From Botrimarina hoheduenensis (GTDB lineage: Bacteria; Planctomycetota; Planctomycetia; Pirellulales; Lacipirellulaceae): a DNA stretch of 64,000 bases. The notes beneath the pieces are model-generated. The model was given only the letters and a program-made list of their open reading frames with translations, was not told the DNA's origin and did not search any database. Location of the stretch: the NCBI RefSeq assembly GCF_007859815.1, contig NZ_SJPH01000002.1, positions 233,824 to 297,823 of the forward strand, written 5' to 3'. Below are positions 8,489 through 17,444 of the stretch, in pieces. Position 1 is the stretch's first letter. Each line of letters opens with the position of its first letter. A program made the position numbers and the translations under genes.

Positions 8489-10111
8489 TCAGTTGCAACC
8501 GCAGTCCGAAGCCGGAGCGCTGCAACCACCGCATGCCGAACCGCCGCAGCCGGCCGAGGCCGAACCACAGCCGTTGCTAACAGCAACGGTGACTTCCTGG
8601 GCAACCATCTTGCAGACGGTGACCGGGACTTCCTTGGTAACGGTGACGGGGACCTGCACGGTGTAGGTGCTGGTCTTGGTCTCGGGGACGCAAGCGTAGG
8701 TCGTGACCGTGTAGGTCTCGGTCTTCTCTTGCGGCACGCACTCGGTGTAGGTCACTTCCTTGGACTGCGTCGTGGGGACGCACTTGGTGACAGTGACTTC
8801 CTTGGAGCGGGTCTCGGTGCGGCACTTGTTGACCGTGACCGTACGGGTCTTGGTCTCGGGGACGCAGTTCATGACCGTGTAGGTGCGGGTCTTGGTCTCG
8901 GGGACCATCTTGCACACCTTGACCGTCTTGGTCTGGGTCGTGGGGACGCACTTCATCACGGTGTAGGTGTTGGTGCGCTCTTCAGCACGGCACTTGGTAA
9001 CCGTGACGCTGCGAGTCTTGGTCTCGGGGACCATCTTGCAGACCTTACGTGTGGCGGAGCGCTCCTCGGTGGTGCACTTGGTCACGTTGTAGGTGTAAGG
9101 AACTTCCTCGGTCACGCACTCGTAAGTGGTGCAGGGAACTTCCTTGGTCTCGCAAGTGGGGACCCAAACCTTCTTGCAGACGGTCTTGGTTGCACAGCCG
9201 CAACCTCCACACGAACCGCAACCGCCGCAGTCGCCACAGCCACCGCAGGCCGATCCGCAACCGCCGCCACAGGCCGAGCCGGCCGAAGCAGCCGAACCGC
9301 CGCCGCAACCAACCTCAACCATCTGCGTCTCCCAGTGACCGCCCGAGACCTGAACGGTCTTCATGGTGGTGACGGGAACTCGCTTGGTGACCGTACGCGA
9401 GCCGGTCATTGTCTCGGTGTGAGGAACGCTAACCGTGTAGGTGTAGGGAACCTCTTCGTAGGTCGGAACCATCACCGTGTAGGTCTGCTCGACCTGCTCG
9501 GTGTAGGGAACCTGAACGGTGTAGGTCGAGGTCTTCTCCTCGGGAACCTGGGTCATGACGGTGTAGCTAACTTCCTTGTCCTCGTAGGAGGGGACCATGA
9601 CGGTGTACGTCTGGGTCTTCTCCTCGGGAACCTGCGTCATCACCGTGTAGGACTGCTCGACCTGCTCGGTGTAGGGGACGTTGACGGTGTACTCGACCGT
9701 CTTGGTCTCGGGGACCTGCGTCATGACGGTGTACTCAACCGTCTTGGTCTTGGTCTCGGGGACCATGACCGTGTAGGTGCGGGTCTTTTCTTCGGTCTGG
9801 GGGACACGCGTCATGACCGTGTAAGAACGCTCGCGCGTCTCGGTCGTGTACTCGGTCGTGTTGACCGTACGCATCTCGGTGACCTGCTGCGGGACCATGA
9901 CGGTCTTGGTGACCATGGTCTGGCCGCAACCGGCTCCGGCTGTCGCCGAGCCGCCGCAACCATCGCTACAACCGGCTGCTGCTTCACCGCAGCCGCAATC
10001 CGCTGCGGCCGAAGCCGCCGAGCCGCAACCGCAATCCCCGCAGGCTTGCGCCGCCAGAGGAGCTGCCAGCAGGGCCAAGGCCGGCAACAAAGTGAACAAA
10101 CTACGCAGCAT
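8489..10111 (-). CDS. Cysteine-rich YTV-repeat protein (planctomycete wall type)
   Basis: A 540-residue secreted protein. Residues 1-21 are a signal peptide (LFTLLPALALLAAPLAAQA). Then come a Cys/Gly cluster, a long block of degenerate repeats built on YTVMTQVPE/TYTVMVPETKT (at least a dozen YTV cores), a second Gly/Cys cluster near residues 280-315 (GGCGDCGGCGSCGGCGC), a Cys-containing repeat block (KCVPTTQTKTVKVCKMVPE) and a Cys-rich tail ending DCGCN. This matches the YTV domain family, associated with the disulfide-stabilised, protease-resistant cell envelope of Pirellula-type planctomycetes (established knowledge). A GGAGG lies 9 nt before the ATG. Strong signals at both ends suggest high expression. 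The exact structural role is not known to me. Confidence 0.9.
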   Translation of the reverse strand: MLRSLFTLLPALALLAAPLAAQACGDCGCGSAASAAADCGCGEAAAGCSDGCGGSATAGAGCGQTMVTKTVMVPQQVTEMRTVNTTEYTTETRERSYTVMTRVPQTEEKTRTYTVMVPETKTKTVEYTVMTQVPETKTVEYTVNVPYTEQVEQSYTVMTQVPEEKTQTYTVMVPSYEDKEVSYTVMTQVPEEKTSTYTVQVPYTEQVEQTYTVMVPTYEEVPYTYTVSVPHTETMTGSRTVTKRVPVTTMKTVQVSGGHWETQMVEVGCGGGSAASAGSACGGGCGSACGGCGDCGGCGSCGGCGCATKTVCKKVWVPTCETKEVPCTTYECVTEEVPYTYNVTKCTTEERSATRKVCKMVPETKTRSVTVTKCRAEERTNTYTVMKCVPTTQTKTVKVCKMVPETKTRTYTVMNCVPETKTRTVTVNKCRTETRSKEVTVTKCVPTTQSKEVTYTECVPQEKTETYTVTTYACVPETKTSTYTVQVPVTVTKEVPVTVCKMVAQEVTVAVSNGCGSASAGCGGSACGGCSAPASDCGCN

Positions 10112-10235
10112 CGGGGGTGTCCTCCAAAAAATGAGAAATCAAATCGCTTTGGCGTCCCGCTAGACCTGAGGCTTAGTTCGGGTGACGCTTAAGTGCCTTA
10201 CGCATAGGCAGGTTGCGTATGTGTGACGAAACGGG

Positions 10236-10263
10236 ATTCTATCCTGCGCAGAACATGCGTCAA
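10236..10263 (-). promoter_or_regulatory. Sigma70-type promoter for the YTV protein gene
   Basis: On the minus strand a TTGACG (-35, bases 10263-10258) is followed after 16 nt by TAGAAT (-10, bases 10241-10236). Both hexamers match the consensus at five of six positions. The predicted transcript start is near 10229, giving a leader of about 115 nt before the ATG at 10111. The rest of the 364-bp gap to the FKBP gene shows nothing else convincing. Confidence 0.6.
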
Positions 10264-10475
10264 GCAACTGGGACCCAGAACTCCCAGATAGCCATTTCTG
10301 CAAAATCTTCGCCAACCTAACTCGCGGAACGCCGCAGCTGACCGGAGCTACTTCGCCCCGGCACTCGCGGCAAGGTTAGGCCACGGTTGCTGAATCACGC
10401 GGAAGCAGGGCAGTTTTTGGGCATATTTTGCCCTGTAATGCCCGCTCGGGGCGGTTTTGGTAACCCCTCAGCGGG

Positions 10476-11213
10476 CTACTCGACGATGCCGAGCAGCTCG
10501 ATCGTGAAGATCAGCGTCTCGTTCGGGCCGATTGCGCCGCCGGCACCGCGTGGCCCGTAGGCGATCGAGCTGGGCAGAAAAACCTCCCATTTGGCGCCGG
10601 GCTGCATCATCTGCAGGGCCTCGGTCCAGCCGGAAATCACTTGATTGACCCCAAACTCGGCGGGTTGGCCCCGCTTGTAAGAGCTATCGAACACGCTGCC
10701 GTCGATCAGCGTGCCCTCGTAGTGGCAGCGGACCACGTCGGTCGGACCGGGGGCTTCGCCCGCGCCCGCCTCGATAACGCGGTACTGCAGGCCGCTCGGG
10801 GTTTCTTGGATGCCCTCGGCGGAGCGGTTCTTGGCCAGGAAGGCGGTGCCTTTGGCTTCGTTCTCTGCGGCGATATCGGCCATGCGTGTCTCGGCTTTCT
10901 GCTCTAGCTGTTGTTGAAAACGGTTCATGACCGCCGCGATCTGCTCTTCGGAGAGCTGCGGAGCGGCGCCGGTCAGGGCGTCGCGGATCCCGGCTACGAT
11001 GCCGGCAAAATCGGCCTCGACCGAGTCAGCGCGAAGCCGCGTGCCAAAGTCCAGTCCTAAGCAGTAGCCCAATTGTTGCTGGTACTGCTGTTCGGCATTG
11101 GCGGGCGGGGCGCCCTCGGGTTGAACTCCCGGCTGGGGCAGTGCGTCTTGTGCCCCGACGATGCCGGCATATGAAAGCAGCATCAGAGCGACCACACCGT
11201 TGCGAACGCGCAT
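10476..11213 (-). CDS. FKBP-type peptidyl-prolyl cis-trans isomerase, exported
   Basis: A 245-residue Mip/FkpA-like protein that catalyses proline isomerisation of exported proteins. Order: signal peptide (VVALMLLSYAGIVGAQ), a helical N-terminal dimerisation domain (about 35-125, with QQQYQQQLGYCLG-type heptads and QQQLEQKAETRM), then an FKBP domain (about 135-245) with VRCHYEGTLIDGSVFDSS, VISGWTEALQMM, PGAKWEVFLPSSIAYG and TLIFTIELLGI. The start at ATG 11213 has GGAG about 10 nt upstream; a longer frame from 11258 has none. It probably assists folding of periplasmic and wall proteins such as the Cys-rich neighbour (inference). Confidence 0.93.
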   Translation of the reverse strand: MRVRNGVVALMLLSYAGIVGAQDALPQPGVQPEGAPPANAEQQYQQQLGYCLGLDFGTRLRADSVEADFAGIVAGIRDALTGAAPQLSEEQIAAVMNRFQQQLEQKAETRMADIAAENEAKGTAFLAKNRSAEGIQETPSGLQYRVIEAGAGEAPGPTDVVRCHYEGTLIDGSVFDSSYKRGQPAEFGVNQVISGWTEALQMMQPGAKWEVFLPSSIAYGPRGAGGAIGPNETLIFTIELLGIVE

Positions 11214-11487
11214 CTTTTGTTCTCCGTGCCCGCCCGATCGGCGGAGGTCGAAATACAAACCCAGCGGGGTATCCGCGGACCCTCGCCCGCGGTCCCTTCA
11301 ACGTAGCAAACTTCGCCCTGGTTCGGCACTGCCCCCGAGTTTTGTCTCGCCGGTGCTGGTTCGATTGCTGCTTGACGCATAACGGGTCGCTATACTGGTA
11401 GTGCAATTGGGGATCGCACAGAACGCCCCGATACGGCTTATCTCTATAAAGAGGCTCCGACGGCACAGCTAGCGGAGCGGATCGCGC

Positions 11488-12630
11488 ATGTCAGCCGATA
11501 GCCTAGCGATGTCACGCCGATTAGCGGCCTCGAGCCGATCCAAGCTTGCGTTGCGCGTGGTGGCTCGTGGGCGTGGGTTCACGCTTGTCGAGCTGTTAGT
11601 GGTGATCGCGATCATCGGGGTGCTCGTGGCACTATTGTTGCCGGCCGTTCAATCGGCCCGAGAAGCCGCCCGCCGTACCCAGTGCGTCAACAACTTGAAG
11701 CAGATCGCGCTGGCGTCGGCGAATTATGAGTCGGCCCGCGGAACCCTCCCCCCGGCGGGGCTGCTTGACCGCATCCCCTGGCCGATTGACTCGGCTAATC
11801 CCTGGTGCGAAGCGGTCGATCAGCGGCGCGGGCTCAAGCACAGCTGGGCCGTACTCCTCCTGCCGTTTCTGGAAGAGACGGCCCTCTACGATGCTTTCGA
11901 CTTAACGCGTTCGGCGTTCGACCAACCGAACACGCCCGCAACGACCGTCGTTGAGTCACTCGTTTGTGGGTCCGATCAAGCGGGCGGGAGGTTCTACCAG
12001 GACGAGGAGCACACCGCCGGCCGGCGTTTCTCCAAGGGGAATTACGCCGCGTTTACGACTCCGTTTCATAACGACAGCCAGCTCTTGTTTCCCGGACCGA
12101 TCATCGTGGGAGGTAACCCGGTAGCCAGGATCGTTGACGGCCTGAGCACCACGGTGGCTTTCACCGAAGTGCGGACCCTGCCGCACGAGCAAGACGAGCG
12201 CGGCGTGTGGGCGTTGGCTTGGAACGCCGCCTCGCTCGTGTCGATGGACATGCATCACGACACCGCCAGTGGCCGGAGTTGGCAGTCACAGTTTTTTGCT
12301 CAGTCCTCTTATGCCAACCAGTCGCAAACGCCCAACCACCGTGGGCCCAACGTTGATATTCTGATGCGTTGCCCCGAAGAGAATCTTCCGGATGCGCAAC
12401 TCGCCCACATGCCGTGCGATCGTTGGAAGTATCCCGCTGGCCCCGCCGGCTATCAGTCAGCAGCCCCCCGCAGTGCGCACCCCGGGGGGGTCAACGCCGC
12501 GTTTTTGGACGGACACATCGGCTGGCTTCCCGACGACATCGATCCGATCGCCATGTCGATGCTGATCGGCATCCAGGATGAGTACGTGGGCACGTCACAC
12601 GCACGGCCGACGAATCTGTCGGGTAATTAG
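11488..12630 (+). CDS. DUF1559 domain protein with type IV pilin-like N-terminus
   Basis: A 380-residue protein. After a basic leader, [19 protein letters not shown] is a prepilin cleavage/methylation motif (cut after G, then Phe and Glu+5) and hydrophobic helix. [18 protein letters not shown] and [15 protein letters not shown] start the DUF1559 domain, and [19 protein letters not shown] is the C-terminal DUF1559 signature. DUF1559 proteins are a large planctomycete paralogue family, presumed to be processed by a prepilin peptidase and displayed by a type II secretion/pilus-like machine; no individual function is known. A GGAG lies about 10 nt before the start. A second member is at 25879. 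Confidence 0.93.
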   Translation: MSADSLAMSRRLAASSRSKLALRVVARGRGFTLVELLVVIAIIGVLVALLLPAVQSAREAARRTQCVNNLKQIALASANYESARGTLPPAGLLDRIPWPIDSANPWCEAVDQRRGLKHSWAVLLLPFLEETALYDAFDLTRSAFDQPNTPATTVVESLVCGSDQAGGRFYQDEEHTAGRRFSKGNYAAFTTPFHNDSQLLFPGPIIVGGNPVARIVDGLSTTVAFTEVRTLPHEQDERGVWALAWNAASLVSMDMHHDTASGRSWQSQFFAQSSYANQSQTPNHRGPNVDILMRCPEENLPDAQLAHMPCDRWKYPAGPAGYQSAAPRSAHPGGVNAAFLDGHIGWLPDDIDPIAMSMLIGIQDEYVGTSHARPTNLSGN

Positions 12631-12686
12631 CCTTTCGGAAGGACCTCGCCCTGGGGTTTTGCGTGACCGGTCGCTAGGCTTTCCGC

Positions 12687-13061
12687 ATGAAATCGAGCTC
12701 CCCCAAGCCCGTTGCTAGCCGGATGCGCGGGATAGCGCTTGGTAGCTTGCTGCTGGGGCTGCTGGCGTTAGCCGCCTCAGCTTTCACGCCCGAATCCCGC
12801 TTGCGGACGGTGCCGTGGTCGCCGGCCGATGCCCAGGCGCACCAGCAGGCTTCAGAAGAATTGCATCGGCTGTCGCTGGTCCCCGCCGAGGGCAAGGCCA
12901 GTCAGGACGCCCTGCGGGCAGCCCGGGTCTCGTTTGCTGACCTGGATAATCGCTTGGTCGAGGCGGCGGACGCCCCGCGGCGTTGGCGGGCGGCTTTGCG
13001 GTGGGGGGGAGCCCTCTTGAGTCTTTGCGGGGCGGCTTATCTGCTGGCGGGGCAAAGCTGA
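12687..13061 (+). CDS. Small bitopic membrane protein, unknown
   Basis: A 124-residue protein I do not recognise. It has a hydrophobic segment near residues 14-33 ([19 protein letters not shown]), a charged, helical, probably periplasmic middle ([15 protein letters not shown]), and a second hydrophobic segment at the end ([17 protein letters not shown]). Both flanking genes run in the same direction, but the 71-bp gap to cysD and lack of homology clues give no functional link. GC-rich codon use fits its neighbours, which supports it being real. Confidence 0.6.
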   Translation: MKSSSPKPVASRMRGIALGSLLLGLLALAASAFTPESRLRTVPWSPADAQAHQQASEELHRLSLVPAEGKASQDALRAARVSFADLDNRLVEAADAPRRWRAALRWGGALLSLCGAAYLLAGQS

Positions 13062-13132
13062 AAGCAAGCGGACCCGCCCGCAGGGCATCTCCCAGGGCAC
13101 GACTCGGGTGGACGCGTTGCAGCGATCTCGGG

Positions 13133-14107
13133 ATGATAGCCAGCTTGCGCCCCCGGCCGATTGGCCCGCCCACACCCCCTAACCCCGCCACGCTTCCGTT
13201 GTCCTACAACCTCACGCACCTCAAGCAGCTCGAAGCCGAGAGCATCCATATCTTTCGCGAGGTGGTCGCCGAGTTCCGCGCGCCGGTAATGCTGTTCTCG
13301 ATGGGCAAGGACTCGTGTGTCATGCTCCATCTGGCACGCAAGGCGTTCTATCCGGCCAAGCCGCCCTTCCCGCTGCTGCTGATCGATACGACATGGAACT
13401 TCCGTTCGATGTACGAGTTCCGCGATCGGCACGTCATCGGCGAGCTGGGTATGGAGTGCCTCTCGCACACCAACCAAGAGGGGCTCGAACAAGGGCTTAA
13501 CCCCTTCCTGCATGGCAGCAAGGTGTTCACGGAAGTGATGAACCTTGGTGCCTTGCGTCAGGCGCTCGGCAAGTACGACTTCGATGCCGCATTTGGTGGC
13601 GGCCGTCGCGACGAGGAAAAGGCCCGGGCCAAGGAGCGCGTTTACTCGTTCCGCAACAGCAAGCACGCCTGGGACCCCAAGAACCAGCGTCCCGAGCTGT
13701 GGAACCTCTACAACGGCCTGGTGCACAAAGGGGAGCAGATCCGCGCGTTCCCGCTCTCGAACTGGACCGAGCTCGACGTTTGGCAGTACATCCACCTGGA
13801 GAACATCCAGATTGTTCCCGCCTACTTTGCCGAGGAGCGCGACTGCGTCGAGTTCGAGGGCAACCTGATCGCGGTAGACGACGACCGCATGCCGGAAGAG
13901 CTACGCAAGACGGCCAAGCCCCATTGGGTGCGGTTCCGCACGCTGGGCGACTATCCGCTCTCCGGTGCGACCCGCAGCCAGGCGCAAACCCTCCCGGAAA
14001 TCATCCAAGAGATGCTCCTTGCCACGCGCAGCGAACGCGAGGGGCGCGTGATCGACAAAGATCCTGGCGCCTCGATGGAGGAAAAGAAGCGCAAGGGATA
14101 CTACTGA
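13133..14107 (+). CDS. cysD: Sulfate adenylyltransferase subunit 2
   Basis: A 324-residue ATP-sulfurylase catalytic subunit (ATP + sulfate to APS + PPi, working with the CysN GTPase). Diagnostic blocks: [18 protein letters not shown], the PP-loop [52 protein letters not shown] and [14 protein letters not shown], ending in [13 protein letters not shown] 13133 is chosen; it leaves about 20 residues before the conserved start, and a longer frame from 12983 would overlap the upstream gene. It is followed by cysNC after 254 bp, an unusually large gap for this pair, which contains an 8-bp hairpin at 14125-14148. Confidence 0.95.
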   Translation: MIASLRPRPIGPPTPPNPATLPLSYNLTHLKQLEAESIHIFREVVAEFRAPVMLFSMGKDSCVMLHLARKAFYPAKPPFPLLLIDTTWNFRSMYEFRDRHVIGELGMECLSHTNQEGLEQGLNPFLHGSKVFTEVMNLGALRQALGKYDFDAAFGGGRRDEEKARAKERVYSFRNSKHAWDPKNQRPELWNLYNGLVHKGEQIRAFPLSNWTELDVWQYIHLENIQIVPAYFAEERDCVEFEGNLIAVDDDRMPEELRKTAKPHWVRFRTLGDYPLSGATRSQAQTLPEIIQEMLLATRSEREGRVIDKDPGASMEEKKRKGYY

Positions 14108-14124
14108 GTGTGGAAGGCGAATTG

Positions 14125-14148
14125 CACGAGGCGGACTCTTGCCTCGTG
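14125..14148 (+). other. Hairpin between cysD and cysNC
   Basis: CACGAGGC (14125-14132) and GCCTCGTG (14141-14148) pair perfectly around an 8-nt loop just after the cysD stop. No T-run follows, so it is more likely an mRNA-stabilising or attenuating hairpin than a strong terminator. The rest of the 254-bp gap shows nothing clear. Confidence 0.4.
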
Positions 14149-14361
14149 AACAACAAAGCCATGGACATGCAAGTAGGCCGGGACCTAGGTCGAACCCAAA
14201 TCACGAGAGTCACACGACCATCCACAAATAGTGATGAGCACCGATTAGCGTCTGATTAGCGTTCCTCCGTGTCTCTCTGCTGCAGCATCGTTTTTAACTT
14301 TCCCTGCTAAGCATCGGCAACGTACGAACCACAACGCCTTAGCATCATTACTGATCTACTT

Positions 14362-16296
14362 ATGAGTCATAAGAGCGAGCTGATCGCCACCGATATCGAC
14401 GCCTACCTCAAGCAGCACGAGCACAAGGAGCTGTTGCGGTTCCTCACGTGCGGCAGCGTTGACGACGGTAAGAGCACGCTCATCGGCCGCCTGCTCTACG
14501 ACTCGAAGATGGTCTACGAAGACCAACTTGCCGCGCTCGAGGTCGATTCCAAAAAGTTCGGCACGACCGGTGGCGGGTTCGACCCCGCCCTGCTGACCGA
14601 CGGCCTCAAAGCCGAACGCGAGCAGGGCATCACGATCGATGTGGCGTACCGCTACTTCAGCACGGCTAAGCGAAAGTTCATCATCGCGGACTGCCCCGGC
14701 CACGAGCAGTACACGCGCAACATGGCAACCGGGGCGAGCACCTGCAACCTGGCCATTATTTTGGTTGACGCGCGCCCCGGGCACGGCGTGATGACCCAGA
14801 CCAAACGGCACTCGTTCATTGTTTCGCTGCTGGGCATCAAGCACGTCCTGGTCGCGATCAACAAGATGGACCTTGTTGATTGGTCCGAGGATCGTTTTGA
14901 GGAGATCAAGCGAGAGTACCGTGAGTTCGCCACGCGTCTGGAGATGCCCGACCAGCATTTCATCCCCATCAGCGCGCTCAACGGCGAGAACCTCTTAGAG
15001 CGGAGCGATAAGTCTCCGTGGTACGAGGGATCGACCCTCATGCACCACCTGGAGAACGTCCACATTGCCTCGGATCGCAACCTGATCGACTTCCGTATGC
15101 CAGTTCAGTACGTCAATCGGCCGAACCTGAACTTCCGGGGCTTCTGCGGCACGATTGCTTCGGGGCGTGTGTCGCGGGGCGATGAGATTCTTGCCCTTCC
15201 CTCGCGAAAACGGACCCGTATCAAGTCGATCGTCACTTTTGATGGCGAGCTCGAAGAGGCGTTCGCACCGCTGGCCGTGACGATCACTACCGAGGATGAG
15301 GTCGATATCAGCCGGGGCGACACGGTTGTCCGGCCCGATAACGTGCCGACGGTCGCCGACCGCTTCGACGCCTCGATCGTATGGATGTCCGAGACGCCGC
15401 TTACGCCCGGCACCGAGTACTTGGTGAAGCACGGCACAAGGCTTACGCCCGGCCGTGTGACGACGCTCCGCTATCGGATCGATGTCAACACGCTGCACCG
15501 GGCACCCACCCCGACGCTCGACCTCAACGAGATCGGGCGCTGCGAGCTGCGGCTGGACGACGAGATCGCTCTGGACAGCTATCGCCGCAACCGCGGCATG
15601 GGAGCGTTCATTCTGATCGATCGCCTGACCAATGTGACCGTTGGTGCCGGCATGATACTCGATCGTAAGAGTGCGGTCGAAGAAGACCTGTGGGAGAAAG
15701 AGGCGGCCGCGGGGCTCGTGGAAGCCCCGAGCGCTGTGACGCCCGAAGAGCGTCACGCGCGCTACGGGCAGAAGCCCGTTACGGTGTTGCTCACTGGTCT
15801 GCCCGCCGCGGGCAAGACGCCGATCGCCGCGGCGATCGAGCGACAGCTGTTTGACGCCGGTCGCGCGGTAGCCGTGATCGATGGCCAGACGCTGCGCCGC
15901 GGGCTCTCGCGTGACCTGGGCTTCTCGATCGCGGATCGGAGCGAGAACCTGCGTCGCGCCGCCGAGGTTGCCAAGACACTCAACGAAGCCGGGCTGATCA
16001 CCATCGCGGCCTTCGTGGCCCCGCAAGAGGCGGTGCGTCTCAAGGCGCGTGACGTGATTGGGGCCGAACGTTTTATCTGTGTGCATGTCGACTCGCCCGA
16101 GGCGTGGCGGCGTGAGCACGACGAGCAGGGCGTTTACGCCAAGGCGGAATCCGGCGAGATCACGAAGCTGGCAGGGGTGTCGCTCGAGTACGAGCCCCCC
16201 GCGGCCCCCGATCTGGTGGTTAACCCTGCCGAGCAATCGATCGAGGGCTGCGGTGCCGCGATCATCCGGCTGCTGAAAGCACGCGGCGTGGTGTGA
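14362..16296 (+). CDS. cysNC: Bifunctional sulfate adenylyltransferase subunit 1 / adenylylsulfate kinase-like
   Basis: A 644-residue fusion. Residues ~1-430 are the CysN GTPase: P-loop [26 protein letters not shown] and NKMDLVDW, then EF-Tu-like beta-barrels. It drives CysD in making APS. Residues ~465-644 resemble APS kinase (CysC, making PAPS): Walker A GLPAAGKT (479-486; usually GLSGSGKS), DGQTLRRGL (usually DGDNVRHGL), [14 protein letters not shown], and FVAP where Ala553 replaces the serine phosphorylated in E. coli APS kinase. The lid GLYKKA is changed to GVYAKA. The kinase half is therefore divergent and its activity is open; the GTPase half looks intact. Confidence 0.92.
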   Translation: MSHKSELIATDIDAYLKQHEHKELLRFLTCGSVDDGKSTLIGRLLYDSKMVYEDQLAALEVDSKKFGTTGGGFDPALLTDGLKAEREQGITIDVAYRYFSTAKRKFIIADCPGHEQYTRNMATGASTCNLAIILVDARPGHGVMTQTKRHSFIVSLLGIKHVLVAINKMDLVDWSEDRFEEIKREYREFATRLEMPDQHFIPISALNGENLLERSDKSPWYEGSTLMHHLENVHIASDRNLIDFRMPVQYVNRPNLNFRGFCGTIASGRVSRGDEILALPSRKRTRIKSIVTFDGELEEAFAPLAVTITTEDEVDISRGDTVVRPDNVPTVADRFDASIVWMSETPLTPGTEYLVKHGTRLTPGRVTTLRYRIDVNTLHRAPTPTLDLNEIGRCELRLDDEIALDSYRRNRGMGAFILIDRLTNVTVGAGMILDRKSAVEEDLWEKEAAAGLVEAPSAVTPEERHARYGQKPVTVLLTGLPAAGKTPIAAAIERQLFDAGRAVAVIDGQTLRRGLSRDLGFSIADRSENLRRAAEVAKTLNEAGLITIAAFVAPQEAVRLKARDVIGAERFICVHVDSPEAWRREHDEQGVYAKAESGEITKLAGVSLEYEPPAAPDLVVNPAEQSIEGCGAAIIRLLKARGVV

Positions 16297-16543
16297 CGCG
16301 AGGCCGCGGGTCCGCGCTACGGGAGTGAGTTTGCTGAGCCGCGGCGATTCGCCGCGGGGATAGTCAGCGCTTCCGCTGCCCGTCTCATGTATAGTATTAG
16401 TAGTCGGCAGTCGCCCATTTCAAAGCATCGCTCTCGAAAAAAGCGGTGCTGCGAACGGGTTGTCGATTTCTCTTCTTCGCGAGCGAGCCGATCGGCCGCG
16501 GCGACTCGCTCACGTCCGTCTACCAGCGGCGGAGGGCGACACA

Positions 16544-17401
16544 ATGATCCGCAGGATCTTGCTGGGGCTGGGCGGTCTCGAAGCCCAGGACGCTTGCTAC
16601 ACCGAGTCGGCGACGCAGATGGCGATCGAGTTGGCGCTGCGTCACGGCGCTAGCCTGACCGGCGTGACGGTCGCCGACCTGCGGCATGTGCAACGGCTTG
16701 GACCGGTGCCGATCGGCGGGGGCTCTGCCGCGGCCGACCTCCGCCATCACCGCGTGGAGCAGATGCACGAACGGGTTGAAGCCGCGATCGATCACTTCCA
16801 TCAGGCGTGCCGCGATGCGGCAATCGCCTACGAAGTCCGCCGCGAGGAGCGACGTGAGCCGTTTGACTACCTGACCTCGCTCGCCCGGTATCACGACCTG
16901 ACCGTGCTGGGGCTGCGCGGGCTGTTCGAGTTCGGTGTCGAGGGAGAGTCGCACTACGACCCGGTATCGTCGCTGGTGCGGTTGATCACCGGCGGTGTGC
17001 GACCGATGATCGCCTCGGGCGAGACCCATCGGAAGATACGCCGCGTGCTGGTGGCCTACAGCGGCTCGAACGAGTCGGCCAAGACCATGCGGCGTTTCGC
17101 CCAGCTCGGTCTATGGCCCGAGGCGACGATCCGCATCGCGGCGTTCGGCCCCGACCACGAGCGTCGGCAGCGACACCTGCAGCACGCGGCGAGCTACTTC
17201 GCCGATCACGGGGTCGAGGTCGAGCTGGAGTACCAGCCGACCGATCCCCGCGAGGGGGTGCTGCAGGTCGCTCACGAATGGTCGGCTGATCTGGTCGTGA
17301 TGGGCAACAGCAATCGCACGCTGATGGCGCGCCGAGTGCTGGGCGACACGATGATCGAAGCGATCCGACGCTCGGACCTGCCGCTGTTCCTGTCTCAGTG
17401 A
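16544..17401 (+). CDS. Tandem universal stress protein (UspA) domain protein
   Basis: A 285-residue cytoplasmic protein with two Usp folds. Domain 1 (about 1-160) starts MIRRILLGLGG with MAIELALRHGASLTGVTV; domain 2 (about 165-285) starts IRRVLVAYSGSNESAKTMRR and ends DLVVMGNSNRTLMARRVLGD, close to the ATP-binding G-2x-G-9x-G(S/T) pattern though with N-R-T in place of the glycines. A GGAGG at 16531-16535 fixes the start at ATG 16544, 8 nt downstream. The 247-bp gap from cysNC contains an AT-richer patch near 16387-16403 (TATAGTATT) that could be a -10 region. The signal it responds to is unknown. Confidence 0.85.
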   Translation: MIRRILLGLGGLEAQDACYTESATQMAIELALRHGASLTGVTVADLRHVQRLGPVPIGGGSAAADLRHHRVEQMHERVEAAIDHFHQACRDAAIAYEVRREERREPFDYLTSLARYHDLTVLGLRGLFEFGVEGESHYDPVSSLVRLITGGVRPMIASGETHRKIRRVLVAYSGSNESAKTMRRFAQLGLWPEATIRIAAFGPDHERRQRHLQHAASYFADHGVEVELEYQPTDPREGVLQVAHEWSADLVVMGNSNRTLMARRVLGDTMIEAIRRSDLPLFLSQ

Positions 17402-17420
17402 CCCCACTGGCCTGGCGGCG

Positions 17421-17444
17421 GGCTGGGCGGTTCTCCGCTCAGCC
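17421..17444. terminator. Hairpin between convergent usp and PQQ-like genes
   Basis: GGCTGGGCGG (17421-17430) pairs with CCGCTCAGCC (17435-17444) with one G-T wobble and a 4-nt loop, in the 37-bp gap between convergent genes and reaching the last codons of the minus-strand gene. There is no T-run, so termination here is only a guess. Confidence 0.3.

Noticed and set aside
8474..10192. 572-codon plus-strand frame opposite the YTV protein
   Set aside because: Low-complexity Gly/Leu/Asp repeat translated from the complement of the YTV repeats; the minus frame has signal peptide, ribosome site, promoter and terminator.
11372..11396. TTGACG ... TATACT as promoter for the first DUF1559 gene
   Set aside because: The hexamers are good but the spacer is only 13 nt, too short for a standard promoter.
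14995..16236. 413-codon minus-strand frame opposite cysNC
   Set aside because: Shadow of the conserved GTPase/kinase gene; no recognisable domain.
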